This document shows, one piece after another, positions 15,000 to 22,298 of a DNA stretch of 29,080 bases (position 1 is its first letter; each line of letters opens with the position of its first letter). Below the pieces are notes generated by a model that was given only the letters and a program-made list of their open reading frames with translations, did no database searches and was not told where the DNA came from. The stretch spans positions 1 to 29,080 of the forward strand of contig JBBQPM010000080.1 in the NCBI GenBank assembly GCA_038217425.1, read 5' to 3'. This stretch comes from JAIEPT01 sp038217425 (GTDB lineage: Bacteria; Planctomycetota; Planctomycetia; Gemmatales; Gemmataceae). The position numbers were made by a program, and so were the translations under genes.

Positions 15000-17489
15000 T
15001 TAAGAATCGGGTTCGCCGAACAGGCTCATCTGGATTTCCCGCATGATCTTCTTGCGTTTCCGCGGCGAGGGCAGCTCGCGGTCGAGTTGATGGGCTTCGA
15101 GCTGCGACAGGACCGCCTTGGCGCGCTCGAGCACTTCGCCCGGAACTCCGGCCAGGCGCGCGACGTGGATGCCGTAACTTTTGTCGGCGCTGCCGGCCGC
15201 GATCTTGTGCAGGAAGACGATGTCGTCCTGCCATTCGCGCACCAGGACGTTGTAATTGCGCAGGTTAGGCAGGTTCTCCGCGAGCTGCGCGAGTTCGTGG
15301 TAATGCGTCGCGAAGAGCGCCCGGCAACCGATCTGCTGATGCAGGTACTCGGTGATCGCCCAGGCCAGCGACACGCCGTCGTAGGTACTAGTGCCACGGC
15401 CGATCTCGTCGAGAATCACCAGACTCTTGGGCCCGGCGTTGTTCAGGATGTTAGCGGCTTCCGTCATCTCGACCATGAAGGTGCTCTGCCCACGGCTCAG
15501 CTCATCGCTGGCGCCGACGCGGGTGAAGATGCGGTCGCAGATGCCGATCGTCGCTTCCTTGGCGGGGACGAAGCTCCCCATGTGCGCGAGCAGCGTGAGC
15601 GTGGCGACCTGGCGGATGAACGTGCTCTTGCCCGACATGTTGGGCCCGGTGATGAGCCAAAGCATGCCGAGTCCTTCCCCCATGAGCACGTCGTTGGGGA
15701 CGAACACGCCCGGCGGCAATGTCTGATCGAGCACGGGATGCCGGCCGTCCTTGATGATCAGAGTCTGATCGTCCGTGAGCGTGGGCCGAACGTAACCGCG
15801 CGAGGCGGCGAGTTCGGCGAGCCCGGCGAGGACGTCGAGCGTCGCCAGCGTCTCGCCCGTCTGCAGCAATCTCGGCGTCTGATCGGCGACGCGTTCGCGC
15901 AGCGTCAGGAATAGCTCGTATTCTCGCGCCTGGATCTTGTCCTCCGCGGACAGGACTTTCTCCTCGTACTCTTTGAGTTCCGGCGTGATGTATCGCTCGG
16001 CGTTCTTGAGCGTCTGCTTGCGCTGGTAGTTGTCCGGGATCTTGGCCACGTGCGTGTGCGTGATTTCGATGTAGTAGCCGAAGACCTGGTTGAAGCCGAC
16101 CTTGAGCGAGGGGATGCCGGTGCGCGTAATCTCGTCGGCCTGGAAGCGGGCGATCCATTCCTTGCCGCCGCGGGCTATGTCGCGCAGGTCGTCGAGTTCG
16201 GGATCGAAGCCGGCACGAATGATGCCCCCCTCGCGCGGGCTGAGCGGTTGTTCGCCCTCCAGCGCAGAGTCGAGCATGGAACGCAGATCGGGACAGAGTT
16301 CCAGGCCCGCTTCGAGTTCTTGCAGCAAACGCGATTTGCGGACGCTGATCTTCGCCTTGATCGCGGGGAGCGCCGCCAGGGATTTACCGATGGCGCCGAG
16401 ATCGCGAGGCCCGGCCCGACCGGTGCTGACGCGCGACGTCAGACGCTGCAGATCGTAGACGCCGTTCAGCGACTGGCGCAGCTCTTCGCGAAGTTGCGTC
16501 TGCTGCAGCAATTCGCCGACGGCATCGAGCCGGCATTCGATGGGCCCGCGCTGGGCGAGCGGCGCCAGCAGCCATTCTTGCAGGAGCCGGGCGCCCATCG
16601 TGGTCGTCGTGCGATCGAGGGCGGCCAGGAGCGAGCCGGCGCGTTCGCTCTCGCGCAGGGTCCGCGTCAGTTCCAGGCTTCGTCGGGTGACTTCGTCGAG
16701 TTGCAGGATCGTGCCGTGGGCGTAGGGCTGAAGCCGACGGATATGGGCGAGGTCGGTCTTGAGCATCTCGCGGGCATACTGCAGCAGGGCACCTGCGGCG
16801 GTGAGGCAGACTTGATGGTCGTCGAAGCCGAACCCGCCGAGCGTGAGGATCTTGAAGTGTTCATGCAACGTGGTTCGGGCCGTCGTCGCGTCGAAGGTCC
16901 AGTCGGGCCGGGCGGTGAGCGACGGGGGATTCGCGAGGCGTTTGAGCAGTTCGGCGACGTGCTTGGCCTGGGCGTCGCCGGCAAGGCATTCGGTGGCTCC
17001 GAGCCGCGCGAGTTCGTCGCGCAACCGGGACGCGGGGAGGTCGCAGGCGTGGAAGGCGCCGGTGGAGAGTTCGAGCCAGGCCAGGCCGAAACGTTCCGGC
17101 CCGGCGGGGACCAGGGCGGCCAGGAAGTTGTTCTGCCGGGGATCGAGCAGATTGTCTTCGGTGACGGTGCCCGGCGTGATGACGCGGGTGACTTCGCGCT
17201 TGACGAGCCCCTTGGCCTGCGCGGGGTCTTCGACCTGATCGCAGATGGCGACGCGATGCCCGGCGTGCAGAAGTTTGGGGAGGTAGTTCTCGAGCTGATG
17301 GTGCGGAAACCCGGCCATCGGCATCGATTTGTCGCGGCTGGTGAGGGTGAGCCCGAGGCAGCGCGAGGCGATCTCGGCATCGTCCGCGAAAAGTTCGTAG
17401 AAGTCGCCCATGCGAAAGAGCAGCACCATGCCCGGGTACTGCTTCTTCGCCGCCCAGAACTGCTGCATCATCGGCGTGGGAGTGGACAT
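15000..17489 (-). CDS. mutS: DNA mismatch repair protein MutS
   Basis: 829 residues; MutS1 proteins usually have about 850. The mismatch-sensing motif F30-x-E32 lies in GDFYELF. The lever/clamp domains follow, with DLQRLTSRVSTGRAGPRDL in the middle. The ATPase domain has Walker A GPNMSGKST (615-623), Walker B VILDEIGRGTSTYDG (D694, E695) and ATHYHEL. The protein ends soon after QMSLF (820-824), which matches the beta-clamp-binding consensus, and lacks the long C-terminal tetramerisation tail of the E. coli protein. It acts as a dimer that recognises mismatches and recruits MutL; no mutL is nearby. It begins 6 bases after the STAS gene on the same strand, so both probably share a transcript. 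Confidence 0.97.
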   Translation of the reverse strand: MSTPTPMMQQFWAAKKQYPGMVLLFRMGDFYELFADDAEIASRCLGLTLTSRDKSMPMAGFPHHQLENYLPKLLHAGHRVAICDQVEDPAQAKGLVKREVTRVITPGTVTEDNLLDPRQNNFLAALVPAGPERFGLAWLELSTGAFHACDLPASRLRDELARLGATECLAGDAQAKHVAELLKRLANPPSLTARPDWTFDATTARTTLHEHFKILTLGGFGFDDHQVCLTAAGALLQYAREMLKTDLAHIRRLQPYAHGTILQLDEVTRRSLELTRTLRESERAGSLLAALDRTTTTMGARLLQEWLLAPLAQRGPIECRLDAVGELLQQTQLREELRQSLNGVYDLQRLTSRVSTGRAGPRDLGAIGKSLAALPAIKAKISVRKSRLLQELEAGLELCPDLRSMLDSALEGEQPLSPREGGIIRAGFDPELDDLRDIARGGKEWIARFQADEITRTGIPSLKVGFNQVFGYYIEITHTHVAKIPDNYQRKQTLKNAERYITPELKEYEEKVLSAEDKIQAREYELFLTLRERVADQTPRLLQTGETLATLDVLAGLAELAASRGYVRPTLTDDQTLIIKDGRHPVLDQTLPPGVFVPNDVLMGEGLGMLWLITGPNMSGKSTFIRQVATLTLLAHMGSFVPAKEATIGICDRIFTRVGASDELSRGQSTFMVEMTEAANILNNAGPKSLVILDEIGRGTSTYDGVSLAWAITEYLHQQIGCRALFATHYHELAQLAENLPNLRNYNVLVREWQDDIVFLHKIAAGSADKSYGIHVARLAGVPGEVLERAKAVLSQLEAHQLDRELPSPRKRKKIMREIQMSLFGEPDS

Positions 17490-17495
17490 AGGCCG

Positions 17496-17867
17496 TTACT
17501 TGCCGGCGCCGAGGACTTGCAGGGCGGATTGCTCGTCTTTCTGGATGTTGAAGTTCGTGTAGCGTTTGAGCATGTCGAAGATCTCGAAGATCTCTTCGCC
17601 GACGCAGCAGAAGACGAGTTGGCCCGTCTTGGCGACGATCTTCTTCTGGATGGAGACGAACTTGCCGATGGCGGCGCTGGAGAGGTACTTGACCTGGGCG
17701 AAGTTGAGGACGATCTTCGGATTGGGATTATTCTCGACGAGCTGGGTGAGGTCGTCGCCGATGGACTGGATTTTCTCTTCGTCGAGGATCTTTCGATCGG
17801 TGAAATTGACGACGGTCACATCGCCGATGCGTTCGATTTCGAGATTAGGTCGTCGCGCTGCGGACAT
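17496..17867 (-). CDS. STAS-domain anti-sigma factor antagonist (SpoIIAA/RsbV-like)
   Basis: 123 residues, the whole of which fits a STAS domain. The motif LNFAQVKYLSSAAIGKFV carries the conserved Ser of the phosphorylation site (SSAAIG). In partner switching, an unphosphorylated STAS protein binds a serine kinase/anti-sigma factor; a PP2C phosphatase removes the phosphate. A PP2C phosphatase of the right type lies at 11272-12435, but the kinase is not in the window. The gene is upstream of and nearly contiguous with mutS (6-base gap). GAGG 6 bases before the ATG is a fair RBS. Confidence 0.9.
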   Translation of the reverse strand: MSAARRPNLEIERIGDVTVVNFTDRKILDEEKIQSIGDDLTQLVENNPNPKIVLNFAQVKYLSSAAIGKFVSIQKKIVAKTGQLVFCCVGEEIFEIFDMLKRYTNFNIQKDEQSALQVLGAGK

Positions 17868-17921
17868 GTGGGGCCTCGTCGCAGGAATCGCGGGAGATTG
17901 TGGGGATGTCGTTAGAGGTAC

Positions 17922-17949
17922 ATGTTAAATGTTGCGGGGGGAATGTCAA
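17922..17949 (-). promoter_or_regulatory. Sigma-70-like promoter of the STAS-mutS operon
   Basis: On the minus strand a perfect TTGACA (17944-17949) is followed after 16 bases by TAACAT (17922-17927, 4 of 6). The expected transcript start lies ~48 bases before the STAS ATG. This is one of the two best promoter matches in the window. Confidence 0.6.
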
Positions 17950-17963
17950 CCACTATTTCGCGC

Positions 17964-18010
17964 TTGCCAGAGAGGGCGGGGGTGTCGTACCATCGTGTTT
18001 CCCGACACCC
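17964..18010 (+). promoter_or_regulatory. Candidate sulfatase promoter with a dyad around the -10 box
   Basis: TTGCCA (17964-17969, 5 of 6) and TACCAT (17988-17993, 4 of 6) are 18 bases apart upstream of the sulfatase. A perfect 8-base inverted repeat, GGGTGTCG (17980-17987) and CGACACCC (18003-18010), brackets the -10 box with a 15-base centre, which could be a repressor site or a hairpin. Confidence 0.4.
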
Positions 18011-18078
18011 GACCCGATTGCTCCATTTAGCGCTCGCATGGGATCACGCGAGAACTAAACCCATTAGGGAGTTTCGTT

Positions 18079-19545
18079 ATGTTCGGACGATTCGCGACAT
18101 TGACGTGTATATTTTTGTCCGCCGGGACGCTCCTGGCCCAGGCGCCCAAGAAGCAGCCCAACATCGTCTTCATCATGAGCGACGATCACGCCTCCGCGGC
18201 GATCTCCGCGTACGGCGGTTTCCTCGGCAAATCCGCCAAGACGCCCAACATCGATCGGCTCGCCAAGGGGGGCATGCTCTTCAAGAACGCCTGCGTCACC
18301 AACTCCATCTGCACCCCAAGCCGCGCCGCGATCCTCACCGGACAGTACAGCCACAAGAACGGCGTCTACACCCTCAATGACGTCATGGACCCCAATCGCG
18401 TGCATATCGCCCATCTGTTGCGCCGGCTCGGGTACCAGACCGCGCTTGTCGGCAAATGGCATCTGGGGACCGACCCTCAGGGTTTCGACTACTGGAACAT
18501 CCTCCCCGGCCAGGGCGACTACATCAACCCGAAGCTCCGCGCCCAGGGGGCCAAGCCCAAGGAATTCAAAGCCCATCCCGGCGAATACTCCGAAGACGTC
18601 ATCACCCGGGACGCCCTCAACTGGGTCAAGAAACGCGACCCCGCCAAGCCGTTCGTCCTCTTCTGCCATTACAAGGCGCCGCACCGCCCCTGGGATCCGG
18701 CGCCGCGCTTCCAGGATCTCTACAAGGACGAGGTAATCCCCGAACCCGCGACCCTGCTCGACGATTACCAGGGGCGTTCGCAAACCGTGCAGAATTTGCA
18801 CATGACCGTCGGCAAGCACTTCAATCGCCGCGACCTTCAGGAAGACGCCCCCAAGGATCTCGACTCCAACGCCCTACGCAAGTGGGCGTACCAGAAATAC
18901 CTGAAGCGCTACCTCGCCTGCGTTGCCGCGGTCGACGACAACGTCGGCAAGATTCTCGATTTCCTCGATCAAGAAAAGCTCACGGACGACACCATCGTCA
19001 TCTACACGTCCGACCAAGGCTTCTTTCTCGGCGAGCACGGCTGGTTCGACAAACGGCTCATGTACGAGGAATGCGTGACAACGCCGCTGATCGTGCGCTA
19101 TCCCGGACGCATCCCCGCCGGCCGGGTGAATACTGACATGATCCTCAACATTGACCACGCGCCGACGTTCCTGGATTACGCCGGCGGCAAGGCCGAGGAC
19201 ATGGACGGCAAGAGTTATCGGCCGATCCTCGAGGGCAAGACGCCGGAGGGTTGGCGGACGTCGATGTACTACCGCTATTACATGCATCTGGACGGCAGCC
19301 ACAACGTCGGCGCGCATTACGGCGTGCGGACGTCGCGGTATTCGTTGATCCACTTCTACGGGCAGGGCCTGGGATTCAAGGGAGCGTCGGCGAAGGAGAC
19401 GCCGCCGGAGTGGGAGTTGTTCGATCGGCTCAAAGACCCGGCGATGATGAAGAACGTCTACGCGGACCCGGGATATGCGACAGTGGTGGCGGAGTTGAAG
19501 GCGGAGTTGGCGAAGTTGCGACGCGAATTGAAGGACGACAAGTAA
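18079..19545 (+). CDS. Exported sulfatase (FGly type)
   Basis: 488 residues. A signal peptide (cleavage probably after LLAQA, ~residue 22) is followed by a sulfatase domain. The FGly signature C78-T-P-S-R82 (ICTPSRAAILTG) marks the Cys that an FGly-generating enzyme oxidises. Metal ligands D35-D36 lie in FIMSDDH and ~D312 in YTSDQGF; GKWHLG supplies the conserved Lys. The enzyme hydrolyses sulfate esters, probably of algal or animal polysaccharides, in the periplasm; such enzymes are numerous in planctomycetes. The DUF4976-like C-terminal part ends with the usual short helical tail. GGAG 7 bases upstream supports the ATG. No maturase or carbohydrate-active gene is adjacent. Confidence 0.96.
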   Translation: MFGRFATLTCIFLSAGTLLAQAPKKQPNIVFIMSDDHASAAISAYGGFLGKSAKTPNIDRLAKGGMLFKNACVTNSICTPSRAAILTGQYSHKNGVYTLNDVMDPNRVHIAHLLRRLGYQTALVGKWHLGTDPQGFDYWNILPGQGDYINPKLRAQGAKPKEFKAHPGEYSEDVITRDALNWVKKRDPAKPFVLFCHYKAPHRPWDPAPRFQDLYKDEVIPEPATLLDDYQGRSQTVQNLHMTVGKHFNRRDLQEDAPKDLDSNALRKWAYQKYLKRYLACVAAVDDNVGKILDFLDQEKLTDDTIVIYTSDQGFFLGEHGWFDKRLMYEECVTTPLIVRYPGRIPAGRVNTDMILNIDHAPTFLDYAGGKAEDMDGKSYRPILEGKTPEGWRTSMYYRYYMHLDGSHNVGAHYGVRTSRYSLIHFYGQGLGFKGASAKETPPEWELFDRLKDPAMMKNVYADPGYATVVAELKAELAKLRRELKDDK

Positions 19546-19553
19546 TAAAGATC

Positions 19554-19650
19554 AACCACAGAGACACAGAGAAATACAAGGGGGGAAGAAAAACGGGCGA
19601 TCTTCTTTACCACTCCTGCATTTCTCTGTGCTCTCTGTGTCTCTGTGGTT
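19554..19650. repeat. Palindromic repeat of the ACCACAGAGACACAGAG type
   Basis: The left arm (19554-19575) is a 22-base sequence beginning AACCACAGAGACACAGAG. The right arm (19620-19650) is its reverse complement but carries 9 extra bases that lengthen the CACAGAG run; 44 bases lie between. The same ACCACAGAGACACAGAG core is known as a dispersed palindromic element in many unrelated bacterial genomes. It sits between the ends of two convergent genes, where it may also end transcription in both directions. No transposase gene accompanies it. Confidence 0.8.
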
Positions 19651-19662
19651 AGTTTTTGAGTT

Positions 19663-20778
19663 TTACTCCTTCGGAATAACGATGCCACGGGTCTCCGCCT
19701 GAATGCGGATCGTCTCCTGCACCGCCTGGTCGAACGCCTGGGCGGCGGGGGTGGGAGTCTTCTTCTGCTCGGCGCGGATGTACTCGTCGCGGGCTTTGGT
19801 TAGCTCGAGCACCTGCTTCTGCAGGCCCTGGCGTTTCTCAACCAGATTCTTGACGAACTCCGTCCGCTTCTCCGGGGTCAGATTCTTGAGCTGTTCGGGC
19901 ATTTCTTCTGCCTTGAGGGAGTTGATGTCGAACTTGGCATCCGTAATGGCCCGATCGACGACGCACCAGTCGGCTTTGTACAGGCCGTTCGAAAAGTTCA
20001 ACGCGCGTCCCGGCGCCGAGCCGGCCTTCTTGGAGTTTTCAGTCTGGGCGAGCTGGGCTTTTTGCTTGTCGTCGCCGACTTTGCCCGCGATGGCGATGAA
20101 GGTTTCGCCGAGCTTATCGCCCAGTTCGGCGATCTTCTGGTCGTGCGGCGTGACAATCTGGGCGATGGCGTTCTGGCTCTGATCGATGGCCGTGTATCGA
20201 CCGCCGGCAAGTTCCGCCAGCTGCATCCACGACTTCGCGTCCGGCTGATTTGTGTGGCCGCAGAAGATCGTGTTGATGAAGACGCTCTTCTCCTTGGCCA
20301 GATCGCCCGCGGCTTTCATCGTGACGACGTTGTCCTGGTTGGCGGGTTCGTTGCCGCAGACGAAGATGATCCGCAGGGCGTCCTTGCCGTCGGCCCATTT
20401 TTGCTCGTTGAGGGCGTCGCGGCTGACGCGTGTGGCGAGTTCGGTGCCGCCGTGGGTTTTGAGGGCGAACAGTTTCTGGTAGAGCGAGTCGAGATCGGTC
20501 GAGAGGTCGAGTTCCTTACGGATGAAGCCGTTGGCGCGATCGTAGGAATCGCTGCCGAAGCTGTAGAGGCCGACGCGGAGGTTGGGCGTCGGCTTGATCT
20601 TGGCGGTTTCGTTGATGATGTCCCAGAGCTTGGCCTTGGCCGAGGCGATGAGGCCGTCCATGCTGTTGGAGACGTCGAGGCAAATGACGATGTCGATGTC
20701 CTTGGCCTTGGCGGGCTCCTGGGCGAAGCCGGCGCCGGCGAGCGCGAAGGCTGCGAACAGAGTGACGAATGGTTTCAT
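19663..20778 (-). CDS. Exported VWA-domain protein
   Basis: 371 residues. A signal peptide (MKPFVTLFAAFALAGAGFAQ) leads into a VWA domain (~27-210) with a full MIDAS motif D35-V-S37-N-S39 (CLDVSNSMDGL) and the supporting Thr in GGTELATR; the later strand reads FVCGNEPA. The last ~130 residues are charged and helical (EKRTEFVKNLVEKRQGLQKQ). VWA proteins of this type act in the periplasm as metal-dependent adhesion or assembly factors; the ligand is unknown. The frame is open upstream to 20964, but the ATG at 20778 opens a signal peptide and has AAGGAG 7 bases upstream. It is divergent from the EAD gene cluster. Confidence 0.88.
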   Translation of the reverse strand: MKPFVTLFAAFALAGAGFAQEPAKAKDIDIVICLDVSNSMDGLIASAKAKLWDIINETAKIKPTPNLRVGLYSFGSDSYDRANGFIRKELDLSTDLDSLYQKLFALKTHGGTELATRVSRDALNEQKWADGKDALRIIFVCGNEPANQDNVVTMKAAGDLAKEKSVFINTIFCGHTNQPDAKSWMQLAELAGGRYTAIDQSQNAIAQIVTPHDQKIAELGDKLGETFIAIAGKVGDDKQKAQLAQTENSKKAGSAPGRALNFSNGLYKADWCVVDRAITDAKFDINSLKAEEMPEQLKNLTPEKRTEFVKNLVEKRQGLQKQVLELTKARDEYIRAEQKKTPTPAAQAFDQAVQETIRIQAETRGIVIPKE

Positions 20779-20868
20779 GAGAGACTCCTTGAGTGAATGA
20801 GTTGCCGACACTGGATAGACGAACTCGGCCCGCGGATGGATTGCGGGTTCGCCGCAAATTTCAGATGC

Positions 20869-20897
20869 TTGACAGGGGTCTGGACATTCCCTACGAT
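20869..20897 (+). promoter_or_regulatory. Sigma-70-like promoter of the EAD/protease gene cluster
   Basis: A perfect TTGACA (20869-20874) and TACGAT (20892-20897, 4 of 6) are 17 bases apart. The predicted transcript starts near 20904, ~44 bases before the GTG at 20948. This good match suggests that the cluster is expressed constitutively at some level. Confidence 0.6.
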
Positions 20898-20947
20898 GGT
20901 GTCCGCCGGTCGAGCATAAGAATTTTTCCATCGGGGCGGGTTCGGGC

Positions 20948-22285
20948 GTGTTTGAAGACCTCACTACTCTGGACGGCGAAGCACTTCAACGTCTAACCGA
21001 CGCTGTCGTCGACGCGATGACGGGCGCCAATGTCGACACGACTCAGGTAAACGCGGAAAACCTCCTCAATCGGTTGGTTCATCGCAAGTTCAGTCAGCAG
21101 TTGATCATGTTCGCCGATGTCAAGCAGCCGTTTCCGGGCGTCGTCTTCGAATTGGTCATGTCGCTGAAAAAGAAGGAAAGACTGCGGGATCTTGTCGAGG
21201 CAGTTGTCGACTTCGCGCCCGAAAACCAATTATGTAAGGCGTTCTGCGAGAAACACACTCCGTCCTTGCTGATTCGATACACCAACAAAGTGGCGGCAAG
21301 TAAAGCGAATTCGCTCTTGACCCACGTCGCTGCCACAGGCGCGGCCTCTGCGAACGGGATGCGGCAAAAGCTTAGCGCCTTGCCGTTCGCGCGGACGCGA
21401 ACGAGTATCGATTTGCTCAAGAAGTTCAAAGGCGTTCATAAGCAGCTGCATCACATCGATTTTCAACTATTGCGCGTCCTCACGAAGGCGGACGAAGCGT
21501 TCCGCAAGAATCCCAGCGGCGGCGCGGAATCTGAGGATCTCAACAACCACAACGTGGAGTTGGCCGGTAATATTCGCCTTCTGGAGGCGATGGGAGCCGA
21601 CTTGCCCGAAGGCGACAAAAAGCTCCTGGGTCGCAATGTGAAAAACTTAAAGGCCGCAGTCGACCGATTCGGGCAATCGCTGAAATTGGCCGAGATCAAT
21701 CCGGATGAGGCCATCGCATCCGAGTCGCCGATCAATTCGCTCATTGGTCCCGTTTTAGCAACGCTTCCGGCTTATTTCCACGCCAGGATCAGGTCGCAAG
21801 CTGAGCAGCTTCCGATCGGGGAAATCATCAACGGCCTAGCGAGCGTGAACATTCCGTTTCCCGACCAAGAAGCGAAAGACGGTCTCGGAGCCCTTGCTCA
21901 ACTGCGGTCGCGCTTGCTCGACTTGGTGAGCGAACACGATCTTTGGCAACGCGTCGACGCAGACCTGCGTCTATACGCCAAGCAACCGACCAAGGAAGCC
22001 GAATGGCTTCAAGACGTCAAAGAGCTCACGACCGATTCCCTGGCTGACATTGACGGACTTTGCGGCCTACGCGCCACCGCTCCCTGGGCGAAAGACATGG
22101 TCGACTCTGTTAAGGAATTTCAAACGAAGCTCGACGCCGGCAACTTCAAGGTAACCAGAAACGCGTTCGTCAACATGCTCGGGCAGGTGCGCAACCGTTT
22201 TCGCGAGGCCGATTTTGAGCTAGACGGCATTTGCCATGACCTGATTACCATGGATGGCCCGCTCAACCAACTGACGAATATCTAA
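20948..22285 (+). CDS. EAD-like adaptor protein with long helical tail
   Basis: 445 residues. Residues ~5-105 resemble effector-associated domain 1 (EAD1): TLDGEALQRLTDAVVDAM, then VVFELVMSLKKKERLRDLVE and a C-terminal NQLCKAF, the pattern of a small helical adaptor domain. In bacterial conflict systems EADs link sensors and effectors by like-with-like binding. The rest (~125-445) is nearly all helical, with no catalytic motif and no membrane helix, and I do not recognise it. The start is a GTG with only a G-rich stretch as RBS; no in-frame ATG appears for the next 20 residues or so. It is followed by 13 bases and then the STAND-like gene, so it is first in an operon. It may be the sensor or hub. 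Confidence 0.7.
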   Translation: MFEDLTTLDGEALQRLTDAVVDAMTGANVDTTQVNAENLLNRLVHRKFSQQLIMFADVKQPFPGVVFELVMSLKKKERLRDLVEAVVDFAPENQLCKAFCEKHTPSLLIRYTNKVAASKANSLLTHVAATGAASANGMRQKLSALPFARTRTSIDLLKKFKGVHKQLHHIDFQLLRVLTKADEAFRKNPSGGAESEDLNNHNVELAGNIRLLEAMGADLPEGDKKLLGRNVKNLKAAVDRFGQSLKLAEINPDEAIASESPINSLIGPVLATLPAYFHARIRSQAEQLPIGEIINGLASVNIPFPDQEAKDGLGALAQLRSRLLDLVSEHDLWQRVDADLRLYAKQPTKEAEWLQDVKELTTDSLADIDGLCGLRATAPWAKDMVDSVKEFQTKLDAGNFKVTRNAFVNMLGQVRNRFREADFELDGICHDLITMDGPLNQLTNI

Positions 22286-22298
22286 CGAGGATCGGGAA

